A DNA stretch of 58,373 bases from an uncultured Bacteroidales bacterium (GTDB lineage Bacteria > Bacteroidota > Bacteroidia > Bacteroidales > F082), in NCBI GenBank assembly GCA_947166105.1, contig CAMVCZ010000020.1, positions 1-58,373 of the forward strand. The letters are read 5' to 3'. Under the pieces are notes generated by a model. That model saw only the letters and a program-made list of their open reading frames with translations. It had not been told where the DNA came from and did no database searches. The first letter of the stretch is position 1. The number at the start of each line of letters is the position of its first letter. Below are positions 25,208-33,478 of this stretch, piece by piece. A program made the translations under genes and the position numbers.

Positions 25208-27475
25208 TTATTTGAGTTCGGAAGCCAAATAAGGCCCCGTGACCGACTTTTTGCAATGCAACATTTCCGTCGGGGTGCCGCTGAAAATGACCTTGCCGCC
25301 CATCGCGCCGCCGCCCGGACCGAGTTCGATGATGTAATCGCAAGCCTTCAGCATTTCCAAGTTGTGTTCGATGAGGAAGATGGTGTTGCCTGCCTCGACC
25401 ATCGTCTCAAAAAGGTCAAGGATGCGGCGGATGTCGTTGAGGTGGAGGCCGTCGGAAGGCTCGTCCATAATGAAGATTTTGCCCGCGTCGCGGAGGTAGG
25501 ACGCCAACTTGATGCGCTGCAACTCGCCGCCCGAAAGCGTCGAAAGCGATTGGTTCAGATGGAGATAGCCCAACCCGACCTTGCGCAATGGCTCCAATTT
25601 TTCGGCAATGAGAGTGCCAGCAAACATTTCCGAAGCTTTGTTGGCAGTCATATCCATCACCTCGGCGATGTTCATTCCTTGCACCTTATAAGATAAGACC
25701 TCGTTGGAGTAACGCAGTCCGCCACAAGCCTCACAAACGGTTTCGATGCTGTCCATAAAAGCCATATCGTTGACAATCACGCCCTTGCCTTGACAAACGG
25801 GGCAACCTCCCTTGCCGTTGAAGGAGAACAAATCGGCCTTGGTCTTGTTGGTTTTGGCGAAGAGTTTACGGATGTCGTCGGCCACTTCGAGGTAGGTGGC
25901 TGGCGTGGAGCGTAGGCTGATGCCGATGTTCTTTTGGCTGATGTAAACGATTTCCTCGGGCTGCGGATAAGCTTTGCGAAAACACTCCATCAGCGAACTC
26001 TTTCCCGAACCGGCCACGCCCGCGATGCCGCACATCACGCCCAAGGGCAAATCTGTTGTCAAGTCCTTGATATTGTGCAAACTGACATTCTCCAAATGGA
26101 AAAAGGCTTTGGGTTGGCGCACTTGTTCCTTTATCGCGCTTGTCGCATTGAGCGAAGTGCCTGTAAGCGTTTGACTGTGAAGCAATTCGTTGTAACTGCC
26201 TTCAAATACGATTTCGCCGCCTGCCATACCCGCGCCCGGACCCATATCAATAATGTGGTCGGCGATTTTGATCATTTCCTTGTGATGCTCGACGAGGATG
26301 ACCGTGTTGCCGTGGTTTTTCAGTTTTTGCACGGATTTTTGCATCAACAAAATGTCGTGGTTGTGGAGGCCTACACTCGGCTCGTCAAGGATATACATCA
26401 CGTCCGACAGCGGTGAGTTGATGTATTTTGCGATTTTGCAGCGTTGCGACTCGCCGCCCGAAAGCGTCCCGATGGCGCGGTCCAAAGTCAAATAGCCTAA
26501 CCCGATTTCCTCCAAAGCGGCCAAGCGTTCAATGGTGGCGTGTTTGATGTCTTCTGCAAGTTGGTTGTCAATGGTTTCCATCCACTTGCGGCAGTCGCTG
26601 ATGCTCATAGCAGTCACTTCGGCAATGTTCACGCCGTTGATTTTGCAGGAGCGGATTTTCTCGTTGAGGCGTGTGCCTTTGCAGTCGGGGCAGGTGCCCA
26701 TCGTCAGCATCGGGTTGAGTACGGCAGCGTGGAGAAGGCCTTCCTCCGAGTTGATGATGCTGCGGTACATTCGCGGGATGAGGCCTTCGTATTTGGCACT
26801 TTTCGGCCAGTTCGAAGGTGGGTTTTTCAGTCTGATTTGCGGCGAGTTAAGGAACAAGTCGAGTTCTTCGGGCGAATAATCCTTGATTTTCTTGTCGAGG
26901 TCGAAAAGGCCGCTGTGGGCATAGCGAATCCAGCGCCAGCCGCCCTTGCCGAAGGCGATATAATGAATGGTGTCTTCGTCGTTGAGCGACTTGTCGAAAT
27001 CTACCAACTTGTGGATGTTCAACTCGCGGATTTCGCCCAAACCGGCGCAGCGGGGACAACTCCCCGAAGGGTGATTGAACGAGAAGGCATCCGAATAGCC
27101 CACAAAAGGCTGACCGATACGCGAAAACAATAGGCGAAGCAGGGCGTAAATGTCTGTATATGTGCCTACTGTGGAGCGTGAATTGGAAGTGGGTTTCCTT
27201 TGCTCGATGACGATGGCAATGGGCAAATTCTCAATATCACCGACGTGAGGACGGCCATATTTGGGCAAATATTGTTGCGTGAACGATGGAAAAGTATCGT
27301 TCAGTTCCCGCCGCGACTTGGCCGCGATGGTATCAAGCACCAACGACGACTTCCCCGACCCCGACACGCCCGTCACCACGGTAATCTGCCGCTTCGGAAT
27401 TCTGACGGTGACGTGTTTCAGGTTGTTTTCGGAGGCATCTTTGATGAGGATGGAATCAATGTTCATTGTGCTCAT
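25208..27475 (-). CDS. UvrA-like ABC ATPase lacking the UvrB-binding insert
   Basis: A 755-aa cytoplasmic protein with two ABC ATPase modules: Walker A GVSGSGKSS and GVAGSGKSS, signatures LSGGESQR and LSGGELQR, Walker B YILDEPSVGLH and FIMDEPSDGLH. Zinc-finger Cys pairs CPRC/CPDC and CPVC/CEAC are intact. After the STVGT and RIG motifs the sequence runs directly into AFSFNHPSGSCPRC, so the ~130-aa UvrB-binding domain of true UvrA is absent. This fits UvrA2/UvrA-like proteins of ~750 aa linked in some bacteria to DNA damage or DNA-binding-drug tolerance. The start ATG overlaps the stop of the Fic gene (TAATG), so translation of the two is coupled. It is unlikely to replace UvrA in nucleotide excision repair. 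Confidence 0.88.
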   Translation of the reverse strand: MSTMNIDSILIKDASENNLKHVTVRIPKRQITVVTGVSGSGKSSLVLDTIAAKSRRELNDTFPSFTQQYLPKYGRPHVGDIENLPIAIVIEQRKPTSNSRSTVGTYTDIYALLRLLFSRIGQPFVGYSDAFSFNHPSGSCPRCAGLGEIRELNIHKLVDFDKSLNDEDTIHYIAFGKGGWRWIRYAHSGLFDLDKKIKDYSPEELDLFLNSPQIRLKNPPSNWPKSAKYEGLIPRMYRSIINSEEGLLHAAVLNPMLTMGTCPDCKGTRLNEKIRSCKINGVNIAEVTAMSISDCRKWMETIDNQLAEDIKHATIERLAALEEIGLGYLTLDRAIGTLSGGESQRCKIAKYINSPLSDVMYILDEPSVGLHNHDILLMQKSVQKLKNHGNTVILVEHHKEMIKIADHIIDMGPGAGMAGGEIVFEGSYNELLHSQTLTGTSLNATSAIKEQVRQPKAFFHLENVSLHNIKDLTTDLPLGVMCGIAGVAGSGKSSLMECFRKAYPQPEEIVYISQKNIGISLRSTPATYLEVADDIRKLFAKTNKTKADLFSFNGKGGCPVCQGKGVIVNDMAFMDSIETVCEACGGLRYSNEVLSYKVQGMNIAEVMDMTANKASEMFAGTLIAEKLEPLRKVGLGYLHLNQSLSTLSGGELQRIKLASYLRDAGKIFIMDEPSDGLHLNDIRRILDLFETMVEAGNTIFLIEHNLEMLKACDYIIELGPGGGAMGGKVIFSGTPTEMLHCKKSVTGPYLASELK

Positions 27476-28953
27476 TAAAATCTAAGTATTTTGTCTTCCG
27501 AGTCTGAAAAGGCGTTGGCGCGTTCCAGTTGGAGTTGCAGGGTTTCAAAATTTTCGGTTTGGAGTTGCGCACTGAAGCGGTAGACTCTACTCAAAGCACG
27601 AATCAAGGCGGTTGGATCACTTTGACGGGTGAATTTCCGCAAGGCATCCAAATAATCCGTCCTGAAAACCGTTGGGATGATGATTTTTGTTTCGTTAGCG
27701 TGGGTCAGTTCCGCGTTCATCATAATGCGTGAAACACGCCCGTTCCCGTCATCGAAGGGATGTATTTCGCTGACCATAAACAACATAAAGACGGCTTTCG
27801 CGAAAGGCGAGCGCAGAGCCCGATAGAAATCGAATCCTTTTTTCAAGGTGCCTTTAACGAGTTCGTAATCAACGAAAAGACTGTTTCCGGCGCGGTTGTT
27901 TTGCATCTTGAACAGCCCAGGATGCTTCTCCGGACGGGCAGAAAGCAACTTTTTGTGCCTTGCTTGCAATAGTTCAATCAATTCGTCAGGGGTGTTGGGC
28001 ACGATTGACATTTCCCGACGGTCGGAAACGATGGCAAATGTTCCCAACATATCGTGTGAATCTTCGTTTCTTGCGGGTAGGGGAAGATTGGTCTCAATAA
28101 TCTGTTTGGCATCGTCGATGGTGAATTCCGTGCCTTCGATGTAGTTGGAAAAATAACTTTCGAAAAAGGCGAAATTGCGGTAAGCTAAAGTGGTTGGACT
28201 GTTTTCGGGGTAGGACGGGAACACATCGTTATTGAGCACGGTGAATAGGTTTTGGAACAACTCGTAACGTTGAGGGTCGTAAGGTTCTCCGAAAACCCGT
28301 GCCGTGGCCAAAGGTGAGGTCAGGATGTTTGCGTCGCGTGTTGAGAGCAAGGCACCGATGAGTTTGTCCAATCGTGCGTATTCGTCAGTCATCCCCAACC
28401 GTTCCGAAAGCGCTTTCGCCTTGTCGCGCAAGGCATTGATGGCAGTCTCGCCATTGATTCTGATGACTTTTTCCAAACGTTCTTCGATGACGGATTGTGG
28501 CAGGCATTTCCCTCCGTCTTTTTTCTGATAGGCGGTTTGAAGATTCTCCAAAAATGCCCTTTCGGGACACGCGATGAAAAGCCCGTTGACGAAAGGCGTG
28601 TCCTCCGGCTGACCCGATTGACCCTCCAAAAGATGGATGATAAGCCCTGGCAGCGTTATCTTTTTGGTGTATTTGTAGGTCAGGAAAAAGTCGCCAGAAG
28701 CGGTTGGTTTCATCTCGATTGCCGAGCGATGGCTGACAACGGCTTCAGGAAACAATCGTCCCAAGATGAGGAAAAGGTTTCGCCTTACGATGACCTCTTC
28801 GGACTCGTTCAAGTTGGAAGTGTAGATTTTAGGCATCACCTTTTTGATGCGTCCTTTTTTCACCAAATCAGACAAGTAATAGGAATATTTCTTGTCGCCA
28901 TTGGCTATCATGACTTCAGGCAAGGCTTCTCCGATTTTTGGAAACTTTTCCAT
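27475..28953 (-). CDS. Fic-family AMP-transferase with AbiEi-like winged-helix N-terminus
   Basis: A 492-aa protein. Residues ~1-190 resemble AbiEi-type antitoxin winged-helix regions (YYLSDLVKKGRIKKVMPKIY, then EAVVSHRSAIEM). The C-terminal half is a Fic domain with the catalytic loop HPFDDGNGRVSR and, N-terminal to it, the inhibitory helix motif SNYIEG, matching (S/T)xxxE(G/N). It therefore has class II architecture, with autoinhibition inside one chain. Fic enzymes usually transfer AMP to target hydroxyls. Two more in-frame starts lie upstream (ATG 28962, TTG 28974); 28953 is chosen because a -7 element occupies 28972-28979. Palindromes GGAAANNTTTCC at the start codon and twice upstream suggest autoregulation by the winged helix. 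The gene is coupled to the UvrA-like gene. Confidence 0.85.
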   Translation of the reverse strand: MEKFPKIGEALPEVMIANGDKKYSYYLSDLVKKGRIKKVMPKIYTSNLNESEEVIVRRNLFLILGRLFPEAVVSHRSAIEMKPTASGDFFLTYKYTKKITLPGLIIHLLEGQSGQPEDTPFVNGLFIACPERAFLENLQTAYQKKDGGKCLPQSVIEERLEKVIRINGETAINALRDKAKALSERLGMTDEYARLDKLIGALLSTRDANILTSPLATARVFGEPYDPQRYELFQNLFTVLNNDVFPSYPENSPTTLAYRNFAFFESYFSNYIEGTEFTIDDAKQIIETNLPLPARNEDSHDMLGTFAIVSDRREMSIVPNTPDELIELLQARHKKLLSARPEKHPGLFKMQNNRAGNSLFVDYELVKGTLKKGFDFYRALRSPFAKAVFMLFMVSEIHPFDDGNGRVSRIMMNAELTHANETKIIIPTVFRTDYLDALRKFTRQSDPTALIRALSRVYRFSAQLQTENFETLQLQLERANAFSDSEDKILRF

Positions 28954-29054
28954 TTTTAGCATAAATTTCGGCAAAAATACGGAGTTTTTTCTTTTTTATA
29001 GGTTGTTTCTTGGAAATTTTTCCATTTTCAAGCGGAAATTACGGAAATTTTTCC
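28940..29054. promoter_or_regulatory. Three GGAAANNTTTCC palindromes at the Fic gene promoter
   Basis: Sites at 28940-28951 (overlapping codons 1-5 of the Fic gene), 29012-29023 and 29043-29054 have perfect 5-bp arms. They lie inside a longer direct repeat of 19 nt (GGAAANNTTTCCATTTTNA). The outer one abuts the exonuclease stop codon. They are probable operator sites flanking the -7 element at 28972-28979. Confidence 0.65.
28972..28979 (-). promoter_or_regulatory. -7 promoter element TATTTTTG of the Fic gene
   Basis: The reverse strand reads TATTTTTG, exact to TAnnTTTG, 18 nt upstream of the ATG at 28953. It makes the TTG at 28974 an implausible start. Confidence 0.55.
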
Positions 29055-29058
29055 ATTT

Positions 29059-29553
29059 TCACAAAATCTCCCGTGCAATCCAAGCGCAAGCCTCGGCATC
29101 GGCCAAGGCGTGATGATGGTTGAAAAGAGGAAAGCCACAGGCTTCGGCCACGGTGTGCAATTGATGGTTTGGCAATCGTTTCCCAAAATGCTTTCGCGAG
29201 GCGCGACAAGTGCAATAAAACTGATAGTCAGGGTAATCCATTTGGTAGCAACGCATCACGGCCTTCAGGCAGCCTTCATCGAAAGGACTGTTGTGCGCCA
29301 CCAGCGGCAAGCCCTCAATAAGCGGATCGATTTGTCGCCAGACGTATGGAAACACGGGCGCGTCCTCGGTGTCCTCCTTGGTGATGCCGTGGACGAGCGT
29401 GTTCCAATACAGGTAATAGTTCGGCTCCGGCTGGATAAGCGAATAGAACGAGTCCACAAACTCGCCCTCGCGGACAATCACAACTCCAACGCTGCAAACA
29501 CTTGTGCGCTCGTTGTTGGCAGTCTCGAAGTCGATGGCGGCGAAGTTGTTCAT
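29059..29553 (-). CDS. DEDDh 3'-5' exonuclease (DnaQ/RNase T-like)
   Basis: A 164-aa single-domain exonuclease. Motifs: ExoI FAAIDFET (DxE, residues ~4-11), ExoII VAHNSPFDEG (~85-94) and ExoIII HHALADAEA (~147-155, the DEDDh histidine and final Asp). A CxC pair (FYCTCRASR) lies at ~113. These domains degrade single-stranded DNA or RNA ends in a metal-dependent reaction. The first 63 nt recur at 31426-31488 with four differences, directly overlapping the WYL gene stop. The ancestral order was therefore WYL-exonuclease, with the Schlafen gene inserted later. No TAnnTTTG element precedes it, consistent with separation from an operon promoter. Confidence 0.88.
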   Translation of the reverse strand: MNNFAAIDFETANNERTSVCSVGVVIVREGEFVDSFYSLIQPEPNYYLYWNTLVHGITKEDTEDAPVFPYVWRQIDPLIEGLPLVAHNSPFDEGCLKAVMRCYQMDYPDYQFYCTCRASRKHFGKRLPNHQLHTVAEACGFPLFNHHHALADAEACAWIAREIL

Positions 29554-29611
29554 AAAGGGAACGATTCGATGTAAAAAATGTTAAGTATCTGATTATAAAT
29601 GGGCTATATTT
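29554..29611. repeat. Direct repeat B flanking the Schlafen gene
   Basis: Begins AAAGGGAACGATT next to the exonuclease ATG and ends AATGGGCTATATTT, which includes the Schlafen stop codon. It resembles repeat A (31304-31384), lacking about 25 nt from the middle. Confidence 0.65.
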
Positions 29612-31265
29612 CTCCGTTTTTGGACTTTATCCATTTGTAGCGCGTGGCTTTTCCTTTTCCTTCTCTGCCTATGATCTGGTTTTCAAACAACTTTTCGACC
29701 AAAGTACGGGTTTGCTTCACTGAATATTCGTTGGCGAAAACCTGAATGAAATCGGACATGCTGATGTCGCCATCGCGCTGCAAAAGGTAATAGACCTGCC
29801 TGATGTCGCTTGCCTTGAAAACACCATTTGCCACGGGCGGGAAGTGCTTGAAGTAGGTGTCGGACAGAGTGTACTGGAAGTAACTGTCGGGCATAATTAG
29901 TTCTTCTTCAAGCAGTTTCTTGATGCTATTGGGATAAAAATAGGTGTCGTTGTGGCAAGCGATGGAATATAAGGTGAGCATGTCGAACACGCTCAACTGC
30001 TTGTCAATCGCTCTTGAGTTTTGGAAATCGCGGATAAGCAACGCCAAATAAGGCATAACGACAGTGGCACTTATCGAAAGTTGCACTTGGTAATCATCGG
30101 AGGCCGAATAATCGGGTAAGGCCTTGCCTTCCATCAGGCAATTGCGGAACATGATGTCCACACCTTGCCCCGACCGCTCTATCAATCCGGTTTTTTCGAC
30201 GACTTCAGTCAGAAGTCTGCTGCGTGGAGAACTATTGATAGTCAGTAAGTTATCCAAATTTACGCCGTATGGAAAACCTCCTGAATTGCAAATGGTTATC
30301 TCGTCGGGGTATTGCCTGATGAAAATGTCGCCGCCCATTTGGAAACTTCTGTGCATCATGGCATTCAGCACGGCCTCACGGATGGTTTCGCTGTTGAATG
30401 ACGGGATGTCAAGTATTTGCGGCATCAGTTCGATGTGCTGTGTCGGATTGCTGGCTGGCTGGTTGAGGTAGTCCCAAACCTTGTCGATGGCAATGACGAG
30501 AGGCTCTTTGAACTCTTGCCTCGCGCTATGTCGGATTTGCGCGTGGTTGGCCCGATATTCAATCACGATGTTGTTTTGAGGCAAATACTGGTTGATGATT
30601 TCGCTTTTCCCCAGCAATATCAAAGCCGCGTATGTCAATTTGCCCTCGGCGTTCATCAAATTCAAATCGGTGAGCAATTGCCTTTCGGGTATGGTCAGTA
30701 TGTTGGGGTTGTTTTGCTTTTGGTAAATGCGGTTCCGCAGGTTGGCAATCGCTGGCTCGGAAAGGTCGTCGATGGTCAGCCCGTTACAGATAGTTGCCGA
30801 AAAATCAGGCGATTGCTCCGATATGATGGAGAAATATTCTGCGTCATCCATTTCGCGCAGGCTTTCGCCAATGCGCATCAACGGAACGCCCTCAAAACGA
30901 AGCGCTTTCCCTATGGGTCGCGACGGCACATTGATGACCAACACGCGCTTTTGTGCCTCGTCGTAGAGTTCTTCGGTTCTCACCCTGATATGTAACCTCT
31001 CATAGATTTCGTCCTCCAAAGCCCCCGTTTTATCCGCTGCAAAGTCGCTCCCTACCACCTTGTGAGGAATGTTGTCGGTCATACCCAACACGAGCCTGCC
31101 GCCTCGTTCATTGGCCAATGCGACGATATAGCCTAATACACAGTGCCTTCTGTCTCTTGGGTCGGTGTGTTGACCACCGGCAAAGGGGTAATTATGCGTT
31201 GCTTCCTTAAACTCGATGTGGTCTTCTTTTTCCCGCAAAACCGACAATTCTTGTAGGGTACTCAT
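29604..31265 (-). CDS. Schlafen AlbA_2-type ATP-binding protein with C-terminal winged helix
   Basis: A 553-aa protein. Residues ~10-150 carry the Schlafen AlbA_2 fold (HIEFKEATHNYPF, then LANERGGRLVLGMTDN). Residues ~250-390 fit the GHKL-like ATP-binding region of the AAA_4 family (IREAVLNAMMHRSF, then LIERSGQGVDIMF). The C-terminus (~480-553) has a winged-helix look (SMSDFIQVFANEYSVKQTRTLVEKL). Members are treated as transcriptional regulators or defence-related proteins; the ligand is unknown. The gene is bracketed by imperfect direct repeats (29554-29611 and 31304-31384). Beyond the upstream repeat lies a cut-off 5' end of the exonuclease gene, marking this gene as an insertion. Its -7 element is at 31282-31289. 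Confidence 0.85.
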   Translation of the reverse strand: MSTLQELSVLREKEDHIEFKEATHNYPFAGGQHTDPRDRRHCVLGYIVALANERGGRLVLGMTDNIPHKVVGSDFAADKTGALEDEIYERLHIRVRTEELYDEAQKRVLVINVPSRPIGKALRFEGVPLMRIGESLREMDDAEYFSIISEQSPDFSATICNGLTIDDLSEPAIANLRNRIYQKQNNPNILTIPERQLLTDLNLMNAEGKLTYAALILLGKSEIINQYLPQNNIVIEYRANHAQIRHSARQEFKEPLVIAIDKVWDYLNQPASNPTQHIELMPQILDIPSFNSETIREAVLNAMMHRSFQMGGDIFIRQYPDEITICNSGGFPYGVNLDNLLTINSSPRSRLLTEVVEKTGLIERSGQGVDIMFRNCLMEGKALPDYSASDDYQVQLSISATVVMPYLALLIRDFQNSRAIDKQLSVFDMLTLYSIACHNDTYFYPNSIKKLLEEELIMPDSYFQYTLSDTYFKHFPPVANGVFKASDIRQVYYLLQRDGDISMSDFIQVFANEYSVKQTRTLVEKLFENQIIGREGKGKATRYKWIKSKNGEI

Positions 31266-31281
31266 AGGCGTGATGTTTCTG

Positions 31282-31289
31282 CAAAAATA
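31282..31289 (-). promoter_or_regulatory. -7 promoter element TATTTTTG of the Schlafen gene
   Basis: The reverse strand reads TATTTTTG, 16 nt upstream of the ATG at 31265. It lies inside the inserted segment, so the insert carries its own promoter. Confidence 0.6.
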
Positions 31290-31303
31290 CTGACAATTCC
31301 TGA

Positions 31304-31384
31304 AAAGGGAACGATTTGTGTAAAAATTTGTGTTAATTTTTTAGAAATATAGTTTATATATCTCATTTTCAATGGGCTATATTT
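31304..31384. repeat. Direct repeat A flanking the Schlafen gene
   Basis: An 81-nt AT-rich stretch sharing AAAGGGAACGATT at one end and AATGGGCTATATTT at the other with repeat B (29554-29611), in the same orientation. The 31385-31425 stretch beyond it shows nothing recognisable. Confidence 0.65.
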
Positions 31385-31425
31385 TATTGATATAGAGGGC
31401 TGAATTGTGGTATTTTGAGTTTTAT

Positions 31426-31488
31426 GCTGCACACACTTGTGCGCTCGTTGTTGGCGGTCTCGAAGTCGATGGCGGCGAAGTCTTTCAT
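31426..31488 (-). pseudogene. Truncated 5' end of a DEDDh exonuclease gene
   Basis: 63 nt encode MKDFAAIDFETANNERTSVC plus one residue, matching the start of the exonuclease at 29059-29553 with four nucleotide changes, two of them silent. Its ATG overlaps the WYL stop codon (ATGA), the expected spacing for an intact operon. After codon 21 the sequence changes abruptly. It is read here as the remnant of the original gene, displaced by the Schlafen insertion. Confidence 0.8.
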
Positions 31489-32393
31489 TTTGTGTTGTAA
31501 TGATTCCACATCCGTTTCACTGTGCCCGCCAACTCTTGCCGCAGCCAAAGCGGTTCCAACACTTCAAGCGCGTCGCCGTTCCAAAGGAGTTCTTGCTGGA
31601 AATCGAAGGTCGGACGGACTTGCAGGGTGAAAATGCTGTGGTCGGCGTTGCGATCGGTTTCCTTTTGGCTTGGGTGCAAAGGCAAGGAACGCAGGTAGTT
31701 GGCTTGGTTGGCACTAACCTTAATCTTTACTGTTTCTATTCCGGTTCCATCGCCACGGATGACGCCGAAACAGCCCTCAAAATAGACCTCGGGACTGAAG
31801 TCTTTGGGATAGGAAAAAGGCTCGTCCGTCAGTTTGACCTTCAAAACGCGGTCCAAGGAATAGATGCGGATTTTGCCTTCATAAACGCTGTTGCCGACCA
31901 AATACCAACGTTGGCGAAACAGTTTCACACAATAAGGCGCCACCCTGAAAGTGCTTTCGTGTTCTCTCCAATATCCCTTGTAGGTGATTTCCAGTACTTT
32001 GCTTTTCTTCATCGCGGCCATTACCGTGTCCAAAAAGTCCTGTCCCGATGGTATGTTTTCAAGCAAAATGCGGTCGCTGAGCGACTTGTTTTCAAGTAGC
32101 GTGTTGCTGGCCGACATGCTGTTGAGCAGCCAGCGTTGCAGGCCATCGTCCTCAAGTGCCTCGCGGTTCTCGATGTAATAGCGGTCGCCGTCGTGTTTGT
32201 CGCACATAATGACGAGGCCGAACATCTCTTCCACCGTGTTTTTCCAATGGTGGAACGTGCGGCGCGGAATCTCCAGACCCTCGCTCAAATCGGTTTCGAG
32301 CCACCGACGGTTGATTTCCTTCAGCGTGATTTTCTTGGCATGGTAGAGCGTTTCTACGAGCCAGACGTATTTGTTGATTTGGTTTTTGGACAT
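31485..32393 (-). CDS. WYL-domain transcriptional regulator
   Basis: A 302-aa protein with an N-terminal winged-helix region (residues ~1-75: INKYVWLVETLYHAKKITLK, then IPRRTFHHWKN) and a WYL domain (~125-200: VLEITYKGYW, FRVAPYCVKLFRQRWYLVGN with the W-Y-L triplet). A C-terminal WCX-like extension follows. WYL regulators of the CapW/BrxR kind repress phage-defence genes until a nucleic-acid or nucleotide ligand is sensed. The open frame extends upstream into the RhuM gene, but MSKNQ at 32393 is the start; the same start sequence recurs at 33479-33511. It lies 5 nt after the RhuM stop and ends in ATGA overlap with an exonuclease remnant. Confidence 0.87.
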   Translation of the reverse strand: MSKNQINKYVWLVETLYHAKKITLKEINRRWLETDLSEGLEIPRRTFHHWKNTVEEMFGLVIMCDKHDGDRYYIENREALEDDGLQRWLLNSMSASNTLLENKSLSDRILLENIPSGQDFLDTVMAAMKKSKVLEITYKGYWREHESTFRVAPYCVKLFRQRWYLVGNSVYEGKIRIYSLDRVLKVKLTDEPFSYPKDFSPEVYFEGCFGVIRGDGTGIETVKIKVSANQANYLRSLPLHPSQKETDRNADHSIFTLQVRPTFDFQQELLWNGDALEVLEPLWLRQELAGTVKRMWNHYNTK

Positions 32394-32398
32394 GGTTT

Positions 32399-33388
32399 TT
32401 AGTTTTTCTGGTTGATAAGGTTCACCACCACCTTCACCATCACATCTTTTTCCTCGGGTTTGCTTTCGGCGATCATCAAGGTCAATGCGACCAAGGTGTT
32501 GTCGGCTATGCGTTTGCTGCCGTCCTCGCGGTAGAGGATGCCGTTGTTGTTGAGGAACCACAGGAACAGCGTGGCGGCAATGCGTTTGTTGCCGTCGCTG
32601 AACGAATGGTTCTTGGTGACAAGATACAGCAGCATGGCCGCTTTCTCTTCCACGCTCGGATAAAGGTCTTCGCCGCCAAAAGTCTGATAGAGTTGCCCGA
32701 TGCTGCTTTTGAATGAGTCGTCTTTCTCGTTGCCGAACAGCGAACTTCCACCGAACTTCTCGCGCAATGCCGTTATAGCTTGCATGGCGTTGTCGTAAGT
32801 CGCCTGAAACTTTTCTTCCTGGGTGGTTTCTTTCACGCCCAAACGTTGATAATCGTAATCGTCAAGCGTATCGAGGGCGTAGGTGTAATCCACAACAATG
32901 TCAAACAGGGCTTGGTTTTCTTCGTTTTTCAGCAAGGGCTGGTTTTGCAGCGTCCGACCCACCATTTGCATCAATTGCCGCAGTTCACTGATTTGGTTTC
33001 TGCGAATCTTTTCGTTCACGGCATAGCCTTTCAGCAGATAGTCTTTCAGCACTTTGTTGGCCCATTGGCGGAACTGCACACCTCGCTGGCTTTTCACGCG
33101 ATAACCTACGGAAGTTATTACTTCAAGGTTGAAATACTCGACATCGTGGGTCTGGGTTTTTCCTTCCATAGCACCATGTTGAGTGGTAGTCGCAAATTTT
33201 GCGACTACCACTGAACCTGACAATTCTTCCTTAAGAGCATTGTTGATATGTTTGCTGATGGTTTTGTAATCACGGTCAAATAGAACTGCTATTTGATGGC
33301 GCGTTAGCCATAGCATTTCATTCTCAAGCCTGACATCAATGGCAGTCTGGCCGTTGTCGGTTTGGTATATGACGATTTGGTTTTCCAT
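32399..33388 (-). CDS. RhuM-family protein with Fic/Doc-type C-terminus
   Basis: A 329-aa protein. The N-terminal ~190 residues match the RhuM family (IVIYQTDNGQTAIDVRLENE, MLWLTRHQIAVLF, then GYRVKSQRGVQFRQWANKVL), first named in a Salmonella pathogenicity island. Residues ~245-310 hold a Doc/Fic core with NHSFSDGNKRIAATLFLWFL, in which HxFxDGNKR is the active-site loop (K in place of G, as in Doc, which phosphorylates EF-Tu). No antitoxin-like neighbour is visible. The start ATG at 33388 follows a -7 element at 33407-33414. The gene lies between a cut-off copy of the WYL 5' end and the intact WYL gene, so it appears to be an insertion. Confidence 0.85.
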   Translation of the reverse strand: MENQIVIYQTDNGQTAIDVRLENEMLWLTRHQIAVLFDRDYKTISKHINNALKEELSGSVVVAKFATTTQHGAMEGKTQTHDVEYFNLEVITSVGYRVKSQRGVQFRQWANKVLKDYLLKGYAVNEKIRRNQISELRQLMQMVGRTLQNQPLLKNEENQALFDIVVDYTYALDTLDDYDYQRLGVKETTQEEKFQATYDNAMQAITALREKFGGSSLFGNEKDDSFKSSIGQLYQTFGGEDLYPSVEEKAAMLLYLVTKNHSFSDGNKRIAATLFLWFLNNNGILYREDGSKRIADNTLVALTLMIAESKPEEKDVMVKVVVNLINQKN

Positions 33389-33406
33389 GGGGTGGGTTTT
33401 AAGCGG

Positions 33407-33414
33407 CAAAGATA
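33407..33414 (-). promoter_or_regulatory. -7 promoter element TATCTTTG of the RhuM gene
   Basis: The reverse strand reads TATCTTTG, exact to TAnnTTTG, 18 nt upstream of the ATG at 33388. It lies inside the inserted segment, so the RhuM insert brings its own promoter. Confidence 0.6.
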
Positions 33415-33478
33415 ACAAAAAGATTGTGCAAGTTTATGGCACAGATTGTTTAAATGCTATATCCATTACGAGGAGTGA

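Noticed and set aside
25208..27475. Called as canonical uvrA
   Set aside because: The protein is about 190 residues short and lacks the UvrB-binding segment, so a nucleotide-excision role is not supported.
31426..31488. Exonuclease fragment considered as an independent small gene
   Set aside because: It breaks off after 21 codons without a domain, and the matching sequence is the start of a full gene nearby.
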